9,590 bases of DNA from an uncultured Microbacteriaceae bacterium (GTDB taxonomy: Bacteria > Actinomycetota > Actinomycetes > Actinomycetales > Microbacteriaceae): positions 1 to 9,590 of the forward strand of contig CALBMG010000258.1 in NCBI GenBank assembly GCA_937896185.1, in the 5' to 3' direction. The number at the start of each line of letters is the position of its first letter. Within the stretch, counting starts at the first letter, position 1. Of this stretch, positions 1-6,662 are shown in pieces. A program made the translations under genes and the position numbers. Under the pieces are notes generated by a model. It had not been told where the DNA came from. It did no database searches and was given only the letters and a program-made list of their open reading frames with translations.

Positions 1-77
1 AGGCGGCCGGTCTCGTCTTTGGCCTGTTCCCAACCTTCGGCGGCGGGGCGCACCTGGGGGCGAATGTTTTCTGCCAC
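1..77 (-). CDS. Unrecognised protein, N-terminal fragment (runs off the left edge)
   Basis: This is an open frame on the minus strand that starts with GTG at 77-75 and continues past the window edge. Only 25 codons are visible, beginning MAENIRPQVRPAAEGWEQ. A good Shine-Dalgarno (GAGGA, positions 87-83) sits four bases upstream of the GTG, which is the main reason to call it a gene. It is divergent from the isomerase gene and shares the 115-base control region with it. The visible residues are polar with no signal peptide, so the product is probably cytoplasmic. I do not recognise the family. A role in the same pathway as the divergent isomerase is possible but is only inferred from position. 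Confidence 0.6.
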   Translation of the reverse strand, partial: MAENIRPQVRPAAEGWEQAKDETGR

Positions 78-82
78 TGTGT

Positions 83-101
83 CCTCAAAACTGTCGTGAG
101 G
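83..101. promoter_or_regulatory. Small dyad covering the SD of the leftward gene
   Basis: The arms are CCTCA (83-87) and TGAGG (97-101), a perfect 5-bp inverted repeat with a 9-base spacer. In the leftward transcript the 3' arm is the Shine-Dalgarno itself. The element could be a weak SD-sequestering hairpin or one half of an operator pair with the similar dyad at 169-186. The structure is seen in the sequence; the function is inference. Confidence 0.3.
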
Positions 102-125
102 GTCGCGAAAACAACCCTTTTGTTC

Positions 126-131
126 TATAAC
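126..131 (+). promoter_or_regulatory. Possible -10 element for the isomerase gene
   Basis: TATAAC at 126-131 is the best -10-like hexamer in the divergent intergenic region. No convincing -35 hexamer lies 16-19 bases upstream. On the opposite strand the same spot reads TTATAG, so it could also serve the leftward gene. This is a weak call. Confidence 0.25.
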
Positions 132-168
132 GGTACCGCGAGAGCGAACCGGCATGCACTAGGTTTGT

Positions 169-186
169 CCTTACAAAGTCGTGAGG
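169..186 (+). promoter_or_regulatory. Small dyad covering the SD of the isomerase gene
   Basis: CCTTAC (169-174) can pair with GTGAGG (181-186) through five Watson-Crick pairs and one G·U, with a 6-base loop. The 3' arm contains the Shine-Dalgarno GAGGA (183-187), five bases before the ATG at 193. A second, overlapping inverted repeat, TTTGT (164-168) with ACAAA (173-177), makes this a plausible operator as well. Regulation is inferred, not shown. Confidence 0.3.
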
Positions 187-192
187 ACCACA

Positions 193-969
193 ATGACCAC
201 TTACCGTTTGGCCGCCTCGGCCGAAATGCTGTTTACCGACCTGCCCTTCCGTCAGCGCGTGCTGGAAATTCATGGCCGCGGGCTCGACGTCGAAATCTGG
301 AACTGGACCACCAAGGACCTGCACGACCTGGCCAGCACCGGCGCAAATTTTGCCTCAATGACCGGATACATCGAAGGCGACCTGCTCGAAGCCGACGGCA
401 TCGAGCGATTCCTCGCCACCGCACGCGAATCCATCGAAGCATCGCGAATCATCGACTGCACCCGTCTCAACGTGCACGGCACAGGGCTCGACGGAAATGG
501 CCAGGCGATCCGCCAGCGTCACACCGTGACCGGCGCCGAATGGCTGCGCGGCGCCGACACGCTCGCCCGGTTGGCCGACCTGGGTGCTCAACACAATGCG
601 GTGTTCATGCTCGAAAACCTCAACCTGCTCGTGGATCACCCTGGCACCCCCTTTGCGAGCGCCGAGGACACGCTCGCCCTGGTATCCCACATCGACAACC
701 CCCACCTGCAGCTCAACCTCGACCTGTACCACGCCCAAATTGGCGAAGGCAACCTTATCGAGACCGTGCGCAACTCGCTGCCCTGGATCGGTGAAGTTCA
801 GGTCGCCGACGTGCCCGGACGCTGCGAACCCGGGACCGGCGAAATCAACTACCGCCGAATCGGCGACGAACTGCAAGCCCTGGAATTCTCGGGAGTCGTC
901 GGCCTCGAAGGGTGGGCATCGGGCGATTCACACGAGGCGCTCACCGCGTTTATCGACGCCTTCAGTTGA
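193..969 (+). CDS. hyi: Hydroxypyruvate isomerase-like TIM-barrel sugar isomerase
   Basis: This 258-residue cytoplasmic protein belongs to the xylose-isomerase-like TIM-barrel superfamily and most resembles the hydroxypyruvate isomerase (Hyi/OtnI) family. That family interconverts hydroxypyruvate and tartronate semialdehyde, or related keto-sugar acids, using a divalent metal. The length equals that of typical Hyi. Family landmarks are the ENLN segment with E141, LDLYH with D177 and H180, Q203 followed by ADVPGR (205-210), EPGTGEINY (212-220), and E239 in the last strand. E141, D177, Q203 and E239 match the expected metal and catalytic positions. ATG 193 is preferred over the in-frame GTG at 181 because GAGGA at 183-187 is spaced correctly for it. 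No glyoxylate carboligase or tartronate semialdehyde reductase is adjacent, so the physiological substrate remains uncertain. galE follows after 48 bases from its own apparent promoter. Confidence 0.85.
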   Translation: MTTYRLAASAEMLFTDLPFRQRVLEIHGRGLDVEIWNWTTKDLHDLASTGANFASMTGYIEGDLLEADGIERFLATARESIEASRIIDCTRLNVHGTGLDGNGQAIRQRHTVTGAEWLRGADTLARLADLGAQHNAVFMLENLNLLVDHPGTPFASAEDTLALVSHIDNPHLQLNLDLYHAQIGEGNLIETVRNSLPWIGEVQVADVPGRCEPGTGEINYRRIGDELQALEFSGVVGLEGWASGDSHEALTAFIDAFS

Positions 970-1005
970 GCGGAAAACCCACAACGGCGCAGAGGCACTT
1001 GTTGC

Positions 1006-1011
1006 TAATCT
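1006..1011 (+). promoter_or_regulatory. -10 element of a leaderless galE promoter
   Basis: TAATCT lies exactly six bases before the galE ATG, and no Shine-Dalgarno occurs in the 15 bases before the start. In actinobacteria a TAnnnT hexamer at this distance places the transcription start at the A of ATG, giving a leaderless mRNA. No clear -35 is seen. The same arrangement recurs at 3341 and 6274. Confidence 0.6.
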
Positions 1012-1017
1012 GACGAC

Positions 1018-1977
1018 ATGAAGGTTCTCGTTACCGGCGGTGCCGGGTACATCGGTTCACACGTGGTGCGGCTTCTCGCGGAACGCGGTGACACGGTCAT
1101 CGTCGCCGACGACATGAGCGCCGGTGTCTCTCACCGCATAGCCGGTTTCGAGTCACTGCACCTCGACCTGTCCGCCCCCGGTGCACAGCACGCACTGACC
1201 GAGGCCCTCAACGATGGCGTCGACGCCGTGATTCACCTCGCCGCTCGCAAAAAAGTCGGCGAATCGGTCGAACTGCCCGAATGGTATTTTGAGCAAAACG
1301 TGGGCGGAATGGCGCACCTCCTGGGTGCCATGCGCACCACCGGCGTCACCAAGCTGGTCTTCAGCTCATCCGCCGCGACCTATGGCATGCCCGATGTGCC
1401 GGCCGTCACCGAAGACACCGTGTGCAATCCGATCAACCCGTACGGTGAAACCAAACTGATCGGCGAGTGGATGGTCGCCAACGCGTCCCGTGCGTGGGGG
1501 CTGCGCGGAGCGAACCTGCGGTACTTCAATGTCGCCGGGGCGGGCTGGCCCGATTTGGGCGACACCGCCGTGGCAAACCTCGTGCCCATTGTCTTTGCCG
1601 CGTTGCGTGCAGGCACCACCCCCGTCGTTTTCGGTGACGACTACGCGACACCCGACGGCAGCTGCGTGCGCGATTACGTGCACGTCCACGACCTTGCCGC
1701 AGCACACCTTGCCGCACTGGATTATCTCGACACCGAAGAACGCCCGCACGCGACATTCAACGTGGGCACCGGGACAGGATCGTCGGTGTTCGAGGTTCTC
1801 GACACAATCCGACAGGTCACGGGCATCGACTTCCCCCACGAGGTTTCGCCTCGTCGCGCGGGCGACCCGCCCTATCTGTGTGCTGATATCAGTCGAATCA
1901 CGAACACTCTGGGGTGGACCACACAATACGGGTTGCGTGACATCATTGCGTCGGCGTGGGACGCTGCCGCGACATAG
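1018..1977 (+). CDS. galE: UDP-glucose 4-epimerase
   Basis: GalE interconverts UDP-glucose and UDP-galactose in the cytoplasm, feeding the Leloir pathway and supplying galactosyl units for cell-surface glycans. The protein has 319 residues, slightly short of the usual 325-340. It is an extended short-chain dehydrogenase. The NAD-binding GGAGYIG motif lies at residues 7-13, an acidic pair DD at 31-32 ends the second strand, and HLAARKKV occurs at 73-80. SSSAATYG (117-124) and the catalytic Y142xxxK146 follow, then NVAGA (171-175) and RDYVHVHD (218-225). The start is secure because the Rossmann motif begins at residue 7. There is no Shine-Dalgarno, and translation probably starts on a leaderless transcript. 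The gene ends three bases from the convergent helicase stop. Epimerases acting on other UDP-sugars share these motifs, so substrate specificity is less certain than the fold. Confidence 0.9.
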   Translation: MKVLVTGGAGYIGSHVVRLLAERGDTVIVADDMSAGVSHRIAGFESLHLDLSAPGAQHALTEALNDGVDAVIHLAARKKVGESVELPEWYFEQNVGGMAHLLGAMRTTGVTKLVFSSSAATYGMPDVPAVTEDTVCNPINPYGETKLIGEWMVANASRAWGLRGANLRYFNVAGAGWPDLGDTAVANLVPIVFAALRAGTTPVVFGDDYATPDGSCVRDYVHVHDLAAAHLAALDYLDTEERPHATFNVGTGTGSSVFEVLDTIRQVTGIDFPHEVSPRRAGDPPYLCADISRITNTLGWTTQYGLRDIIASAWDAAAT

Positions 1978-1980
1978 CCG

Positions 1981-3288
1981 CTAGTTAAATGTCAGCTGGT
2001 CGGGCTGTGCATAGCTCGATGCGTTGCGCATAAAGGCAACCACTCGGCGATCGACCTTGACGTCGCTGGGACGCAACGGTCGGGACAAATACACTCCGTC
2101 GAGCGTCTTAATCCGGCTGAACGCCACATAGGTCTGACCGTCCGCAAAAGCACCATTGCCCAGATCAATCAAGGCGGATTCCAGAGTCTTGCCCTGCGAT
2201 TTGTGAATCGTTACCGCCCACGCCAACCGCACGGGGAACTGTTCAAAGGTGGCGACGACGTCCTGTTCCACCTTCTTTTCTTCGGGGTCATAGGTGTACT
2301 GAATTTTTTCCCACACCACCGGCTCCACCTTGTGGGTGGCGTGCGGGGCGTCATCGGTGGCCACGTGCACGGCATCATCGATCCGCATTACTGTGCCCAG
2401 GGTGCCGTTCACCCAACGACCATCGCTGTCGTTGCGTAGGAACATCACCCGCGCCCCGGGTTTGAGTTCCAGGTTTTCATCCGCCGGGGTTTGCTTGCCG
2501 AAATCGCCCTCTACCCGTGCATTTGCCGTTTTTGTAGACCCCGCCAGACCCGTCAAAGCAGAACCGTTGAGGTTCGTCACGATGTTGTTCGTGATCGCCA
2601 AGGTGATGGTGTCCTCGGGGACGGGCCGGCGAGCGCCGACCGTGTTGATCACATGGGCATCGTCGGCATTCATGGTGCCATTTCGCATGCGATCAAGGAT
2701 GTCCCGGAACTCGGGTTCGTCCTGACGCAGCACATCGGACAGTTCGACAACGCTCGGTGTTGCTTCCGCCCAGACCTTGGAATCAAAGAACCATTCGCTG
2801 GCGTAATGGTCGGCGATGTAATTGCGTTCCGCGGGATCACTGATCACGGGGGACAGCTGATATGGGTCACCGAACATGATGACCTGCGCACCGCCGAACG
2901 GCTCATGACGGTTGCCGCGCACCATGCGCATGCGACGGTCCAACCCGTCCAACAGGTCGGCGCGCACCATCGATATTTCGTCGATCACGATCGTCTGCAC
3001 TCGCTTGAGCAGTGTGCGGGCTTCCTCGGACGGCGGATAAAATTTGGTCTGCTCGGTAATCAGCCCGATGGGCAACCGGAAGAGTGAATGAATTGTCTGG
3101 CCGCCCACGTTCAGTGCGGCGACGCCGGTCGGTGCGGCCACAACCAGGGGTTTCTTGGTGTGGCGCACAAATTCTTGCAACAGGGTGGACTTGCCGGTGC
3201 CCGCGCGGCCGGTGACAAAAATGTGGTCGTTTGTTGTCTCGATTCGTTTCAGAATCGCTGCCTGCTCGTTCGTCAGGGAAATCGACAT
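1981..3288 (-). CDS. PIF1/RecD-like ATP-dependent DNA helicase
   Basis: This 435-residue superfamily 1B (5'-3' type) helicase of the PIF1/RecD-like group is expected to unwind DNA in repair, replication-fork maintenance or recombination. The motifs are in order. Walker A GRAGTGKST is at 27-35, APTGVAA (motif Ia) at 52-58 and the Walker B VIDEIS at 101-106. GDPYQLSPV (motif III with Q144) is at 140-148, VLRQDEPEF at 186-194, the UvrD-like C-terminal HKSQG at 362-366 and YVAFSR (motif VI) at 387-392. No extra nuclease or HRDC domain is visible. The frame stays open to 3459, but the start is set at ATG 3288-3286. AAGGAG stands four bases upstream of it, the Walker A distance fits the family, and the extension would run across the divergent promoter. 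It is convergent with galE and divergent from the anchored protein. The exact biological role cannot be read from sequence. Confidence 0.88.
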   Translation of the reverse strand: MSISLTNEQAAILKRIETTNDHIFVTGRAGTGKSTLLQEFVRHTKKPLVVAAPTGVAALNVGGQTIHSLFRLPIGLITEQTKFYPPSEEARTLLKRVQTIVIDEISMVRADLLDGLDRRMRMVRGNRHEPFGGAQVIMFGDPYQLSPVISDPAERNYIADHYASEWFFDSKVWAEATPSVVELSDVLRQDEPEFRDILDRMRNGTMNADDAHVINTVGARRPVPEDTITLAITNNIVTNLNGSALTGLAGSTKTANARVEGDFGKQTPADENLELKPGARVMFLRNDSDGRWVNGTLGTVMRIDDAVHVATDDAPHATHKVEPVVWEKIQYTYDPEEKKVEQDVVATFEQFPVRLAWAVTIHKSQGKTLESALIDLGNGAFADGQTYVAFSRIKTLDGVYLSRPLRPSDVKVDRRVVAFMRNASSYAQPDQLTFN

Positions 3289-3311
3289 GGAACTCCTTGG
3301 GCTGAACTTCC

Positions 3312-3317
3312 AGATTA
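3312..3317 (-). promoter_or_regulatory. Probable -10 element for the helicase gene
   Basis: Read on the minus strand, this is TAATCT, identical to the galE -10 hexamer, about 24 bases before the helicase ATG. It leaves room for a short leader carrying the AAGGAG ribosome site at 3298-3293. No obvious -35 is present. It sits back-to-back with the -10 at 3341-3346. Confidence 0.4.
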
Positions 3318-3340
3318 CGGCACCCATGAGGCCCGGGTCG

Positions 3341-3346
3341 TAGGCT
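3341..3346 (+). promoter_or_regulatory. -10 element of a leaderless promoter for the anchored protein
   Basis: TAGGCT lies exactly six bases before ATG 3353, and no Shine-Dalgarno is found between. This is the same TAnnnT-N6-start layout as galE, and the hexamer is identical to the one before the CopD–CtaG gene. A leaderless transcript is inferred. Confidence 0.55.
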
Positions 3347-3352
3347 GTACCC

Positions 3353-4306
3353 ATGCGACGGTCGTTATTTGCGTGGGGAATCGTCGTCACCGCGCTGCTG
3401 TGTATAGCCGCGGCCACCGTGTGGGTGTTGAACGCTTCGACGTATTCCGCCCACGCCACCGTTGAACGCTATCTGACCGCCCTGGCTGAGGGCCGTACCG
3501 GGGATGCCGCCCGAATCGCAGGAGTGGACCCCGATTCGGTTGCACCGCTCCCCTCTGACCCCGATCTGCGAATCACGGGGCCGTTTGTTGCCAGCGGTAT
3601 CGCTCGGGACGGTGTTGTCGCCGTCGAGGCGCGCGCCACTGTCGCGGGGCAGGCTGTTGAACTTTCAGCCGTGCTGGTTCCTGCACCGGCGTTGGGCGGA
3701 ATTTTTACCCAGTGGGCTTTCGCCGAGACTCCTACTGGAACTGTGTCCATCGACGCACGTCCGGTTGATGCGGTGTTGGTGAACGGCGCCATCACGTCAA
3801 CGACAGCGCCGCTTCTGGTGCTCGCCCCCGGTGTGGTGTCGGTGGATTCCGCGTCGAGCTGGTTCGATGTCGCCACCCAGTCCACTGTCGTATCTGCGGG
3901 TTCGTCACTGACCGTGTCGGTGCCGCTGCGCCCGTCCGCTGTTTTTCGCGACACCGTCACCGACGCCATCATCACGTACCTGGACGATTGTGCAACACAG
4001 ACGGTGATGTTCCCCGTGCAGTGCCCGTTCGGGGCGGCAACGGACAACAGCATTCACGACGGACCCCGCTGGACAATCGTCGACTACCCCGCGTTGCGCT
4101 TTTCTCGCACAGCGGGGGATATCGCTGACGGTGCGTGGTCGGTGCGTGGCATCGGAGTGGTGGAACTCGAGGCGACCCTCGTCGATAACGCCACCGGCAC
4201 GCTCTTTCCCGCCGGAACTCGGCAGCAGTTCAGTATCGTCGCCCGTGTGACGGGGCTGAATACGACGTCGCCTCGTGTTACGGTGCTGAACACCGAGTCC
4301 GACTAG
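3353..4306 (+). CDS. Unrecognised membrane-anchored extracytoplasmic protein
   Basis: This 317-residue protein belongs to no family I can name. Residues 1-5 carry positive charge and residues 6-27 form one hydrophobic helix, so it is either a signal anchor or a cleaved Sec signal. C17 lies inside that helix but is preceded by LL rather than a lipobox, so a lipoprotein is unlikely. Residues 32-57 resemble a short helical stalk. The remainder (about 70-317) is rich in V, T, S and A with alternating hydrophobics, which suggests beta-sandwich domains outside the membrane. There are only two exported cysteines, C213 and C224, the latter in VQCPFG, and they could form a disulfide. The start is supported by the signal segment and the leaderless promoter. 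It shares its divergent control region with the helicase, but no functional tie is shown. Its stop overlaps that of the convergent CopD–CtaG gene. Confidence 0.8.
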   Translation: MRRSLFAWGIVVTALLCIAAATVWVLNASTYSAHATVERYLTALAEGRTGDAARIAGVDPDSVAPLPSDPDLRITGPFVASGIARDGVVAVEARATVAGQAVELSAVLVPAPALGGIFTQWAFAETPTGTVSIDARPVDAVLVNGAITSTTAPLLVLAPGVVSVDSASSWFDVATQSTVVSAGSSLTVSVPLRPSAVFRDTVTDAIITYLDDCATQTVMFPVQCPFGAATDNSIHDGPRWTIVDYPALRFSRTAGDIADGAWSVRGIGVVELEATLVDNATGTLFPAGTRQQFSIVARVTGLNTTSPRVTVLNTESD

Positions 4307-6267
4307 CGCTCTGTGGTGGTGCGGGCGTCCCGCTCTGCAAGCCGTTCGAGCATCGCGTTGTAATCGTTGAGATCGGCATCGCCGTCCCGCTGCGCTTTAC
4401 GGTCGCCACGTTTTTGTTCACGCGAATCCGAACGCACCCACGACAGCGCCACCATTGCCGACAGCACCAGCGTGGGGACTTCGCCAACACCCCAGGCAAT
4501 TCCTCCACCGACTTGTTGGTCGGTGAGGGGGTCGTCGCCCCAGGTGCGACCCATTGCGCCGTACCATTCGGGAATCAGCAGGCTCTCGCCCATCATCAGC
4601 GACAACCCAAAGAATGCGTGGAACACCATGGTGCCCATTAACAGGATGAAGCGGACAGGGTACGCGGTGCGATGCGGGGTCGGGTCAATTCCGATGAGCG
4701 CCTGGATGAACAGGTATCCGCCGACGAGGAAGTGCACGACCATCCACTCGTGACCAAGGTGCGTGGTCGTCGCCCACGACAGCAGGCTCGAATAGTAGAA
4801 CACGATCAGCGACAGCGCGAAAACGATTGTCGCGATGAGCGGGTGACCCACAATCGACACCCACCGCGAGTGCACGATTCCCAGCACCCATTCACGGCCT
4901 CCCAGGGAACCGTCGTGGCGCGGTTGCACCGCACGCATGATCAACGTGACCGGTGCTGCCAGCACAATGCTGATGGGAACCATCATGGTCAACAGCATGT
5001 GCCCGATCATGTGCACGCTGAACAGGTATTCGCCGTACACGGCCACACCGCCGCCCGTCGCATAGACGAGCACTGCCATAGCAAAAATCCAGTTGAGTGT
5101 GCGCGATATGGGCCACTGGTCGCCGCGGCGCACCATGCGTCGTACACCAGCCAGGTACCACCACGTGGTGATGATCGCAAACAACACCCAGATCAGGTCA
5201 AGTCGCCACGATGTGACGGCCTGCTGCAGGCTCCACGGTTCCGGGACCACTCGACCGGTCAGAATTTCGGCTGCAGTCATGACGCCGTCCGCCGAGTCGT
5301 TGACCGGTGTTTCCGTCCGGCCCAACCCCGTTGCGACACCGATGGTCGCGAGCATGATGACAGTCTCTACGACAAAGAGTCGAGCAATTCGGGCGCTGCT
5401 CCGGCCCAGTCGCGGAATCGCCCAGCGACGGTAGAACATTCCCAGAGCACCGAGCAGCAGCGTGAGGGCAAACTTTACGAGCACAATCTGGCCATACGCT
5501 GTCCCGAACAGGTTGTCGGGTGTGCCGATTCGTACCCAGGAACTGGCAGCACCGGAAACGGCGACAACGAAAAATGAGACGAGTGCGAGGCTCGAATACC
5601 GTGAAATCGTGTTGTGGGTGTGAGCGCCGGACATCAGCGCAATCACCAATGCGACGAGCCCGCCCACCCAGATCGAAATGAACAGTATGTGCAGAATCAG
5701 GGCGCTGACGGCGACACTGTGATCCGCGCTGCCACCCGAGTGCGCCATTTCTGCGAACGGCCACAGTGCGGCGACGGACAGCACGAAAGCCAGCGCGTTC
5801 CACCACGCATTCGTGCTCAGTGCGACGAGAACGCTGACGGCGACGGCGAGTGCGGCCGAGACCAACAGCAGTGTTCCCAGCTCGGTCTCGAACGCGAAGT
5901 ACTGCAGGTTAGAGGTAAAACCCTCGTCGGTCGACAGCGGCGTCGCATACACCGACAGGAACGACAACACGCCAAAGCTGATGAGCGACAGAACCCAGGC
6001 GCCCGATGCCACCTGCACCATGGTCAGCACGCGTCGCGCCGGGACATCGTCCGGCAAAGCCCACAGACGCAGCATCAGCCCGCCGATTACCAGTGCGCAT
6101 GAAGCCGAAACGATCAGCTTTGCAATGGGCAACCCATAACGCACAGTTTCGCCGGGATCGGTCAGCGGCAAGGGCTCTGCGCCGCCGCCCCACGCGAGTG
6201 ACCACCACAGTCCCAGAGCCGAAGCACCAAAGCCCACGATGACCCACAGGAACTTTTTCACGCTCAC
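4303..6267 (-). CDS. Fused CopD copper-transport / CtaG cytochrome oxidase assembly membrane protein
   Basis: This 654-residue polytopic membrane protein joins two families, an architecture known from Actinomycetota. The N-terminal half (about 40-320) is CopD-like, with H184, H193 and the IWVGG segment (199-203) typical of copper resistance protein D. The C-terminal half (about 355-615) is a CtaG/caa3-type oxidase assembly domain with SVHMIGHMLL (417-426), HLGHEW (503-508), H512 and FHAFFG (549-554). These His and Met residues on membrane helices are candidate copper ligands. The likely role is to take copper through the membrane and help metallate the CuB/CuA sites of the aa3 oxidase. A charged cytoplasmic tail covers 613-654. 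No oxidase subunit gene is in the window. The start GTG 6267 is chosen because TAGGCT stands exactly six bases upstream, the leaderless layout seen elsewhere here. GTG 6261 with AAGG upstream is the alternative. Confidence 0.88.
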   Translation of the reverse strand: MSVKKFLWVIVGFGASALGLWWSLAWGGGAEPLPLTDPGETVRYGLPIAKLIVSASCALVIGGLMLRLWALPDDVPARRVLTMVQVASGAWVLSLISFGVLSFLSVYATPLSTDEGFTSNLQYFAFETELGTLLLVSAALAVAVSVLVALSTNAWWNALAFVLSVAALWPFAEMAHSGGSADHSVAVSALILHILFISIWVGGLVALVIALMSGAHTHNTISRYSSLALVSFFVVAVSGAASSWVRIGTPDNLFGTAYGQIVLVKFALTLLLGALGMFYRRWAIPRLGRSSARIARLFVVETVIMLATIGVATGLGRTETPVNDSADGVMTAAEILTGRVVPEPWSLQQAVTSWRLDLIWVLFAIITTWWYLAGVRRMVRRGDQWPISRTLNWIFAMAVLVYATGGGVAVYGEYLFSVHMIGHMLLTMMVPISIVLAAPVTLIMRAVQPRHDGSLGGREWVLGIVHSRWVSIVGHPLIATIVFALSLIVFYYSSLLSWATTTHLGHEWMVVHFLVGGYLFIQALIGIDPTPHRTAYPVRFILLMGTMVFHAFFGLSLMMGESLLIPEWYGAMGRTWGDDPLTDQQVGGGIAWGVGEVPTLVLSAMVALSWVRSDSREQKRGDRKAQRDGDADLNDYNAMLERLAERDARTTTER

Positions 6268-6273
6268 CCTTCG

Positions 6274-6279
6274 AGCCTA
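6274..6279 (-). promoter_or_regulatory. -10 element of a leaderless promoter for CopD–CtaG
   Basis: Read on the minus strand, TAGGCT is followed by CGAAGG and then the GTG start at 6267. This is the TAnnnT-N6-start layout, with the same hexamer as at 3341. The region where a -35 would lie falls inside the hup terminator hairpin, so the terminator and promoter are packed together. Confidence 0.5.
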
Positions 6280-6291
6280 GGGGCAAAAGTA

Positions 6292-6321
6292 AAAGGGCGA
6301 GAGCTTACGCTCTCGCCCTTT
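6292..6321 (-). terminator. Rho-independent terminator after hup
   Basis: A perfect 13-bp stem is formed by AAAGGGCGAGAGC (6292-6304) and GCTCTCGCCCTTT (6309-6321) around a 4-base loop. In the leftward direction the stem is followed by TTTTACTTTT, a fair U-tract. It lies 12 bases past the hup stop codon and ends the ribosomal-protein/hup transcript before the CopD–CtaG promoter. Confidence 0.85.
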
Positions 6322-6333
6322 CGCAAGTCAGAA

Positions 6334-6606
6334 CTACTTAACAGCAGCCTTGAGCTTCGATCCAGCCGAAACCTTGACGCTCTTCGAAGCGGCAATCTGG
6401 ATTGCTTCACCGGTCTGAGGGTTACGACCCGTACGAGCGGCGCGGCTGGTGCGCTCGAAAGCGACCCAACCAGGAACGGTGACCTTGTTGCCCTTGGCAA
6501 CTTCGGCCGACACGGTTGCGAAAAGAGCGTCGAGTACGCCGTTGACGGCGGTCTGGCTCTGACCCGATGCAGCTGCTACAGCAGCGACAAGCTCGGAACG
6601 GTTCAT
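6334..6606 (-). CDS. hup: Nucleoid-associated DNA-binding protein HU
   Basis: HU is a small dimeric histone-like protein that bends and compacts chromosomal DNA and assists replication, recombination and repair. All 90 residues of a standard HU/IHF fold are present. They comprise an N-terminal helical dimerisation part (1-40), then the beta-arm with F50, R52 and the conserved GRNPQTG (60-66), which carries the proline that intercalates into DNA, and a C-terminal helix ending AAVK. Unlike mycobacterial and streptomycete HupB/HupS there is no long lysine-rich tail. A strong ribosome site CAGGAGGA lies six bases before ATG 6606. Codon use favours high expression, as in the adjacent ribosomal genes. 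It follows rpsN by 70 bases and is closed by a strong hairpin terminator, so it may be read from the ribosomal operon, from its own promoter, or both. Confidence 0.95.
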   Translation of the reverse strand: MNRSELVAAVAAASGQSQTAVNGVLDALFATVSAEVAKGNKVTVPGWVAFERTSRAARTGRNPQTGEAIQIAASKSVKVSAGSKLKAAVK

Positions 6607-6640
6607 TTCGAGTCCTCCTGAGACTGATTGGTTATGTTGC

Positions 6641-6662
6641 TAGCGGAAACAAGTTCCCGTTA
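6641..6662. repeat. Imperfect inverted repeat between rpsN and hup
   Basis: TAGCGGAAAC and GTTCCCGTTA flank a 2-base centre and match as an inverted repeat at 8 of 10 positions. In leftward RNA it could form a hairpin with one mismatch and one G·U, but no U-tract follows, so it does not look like a terminator. It may be an operator or a transcript-processing site ahead of hup. The function is unknown. Confidence 0.35.

Noticed and set aside
96..794. 232-codon frame overlapping the isomerase gene
   Set aside because: It is Arg/Pro/His-rich low-complexity translation in a shifted frame; the isomerase frame holds all the conserved motifs.
3401..3403. Lipoprotein cysteine in the signal segment of the anchored protein (C17)
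   Set aside because: The residues before it are ALL, not a lipobox ending in A, G or S, so lipidation is not supported.
3289..3459. In-frame 57-residue N-terminal extension of the helicase (upstream start at 3459)
   Set aside because: It would run across the divergent promoter and over the signal segment of the anchored protein, has no helicase motif, and ATG 3288 has a good SD and the expected distance to Walker A.
3469..4053. 194-codon minus-strand frame opposite the anchored protein
   Set aside because: It is a Thr/Ser/Ala-rich shadow without a ribosome site or signal. The plus-strand frame has a signal segment and promoter.
4672..5577. 301-codon plus-strand open frame opposite the CopD–CtaG gene
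   Set aside because: The translation is rich in R, H, Q and D with no fold-like pattern, which is typical of the antisense of a membrane-protein gene in GC-rich DNA.
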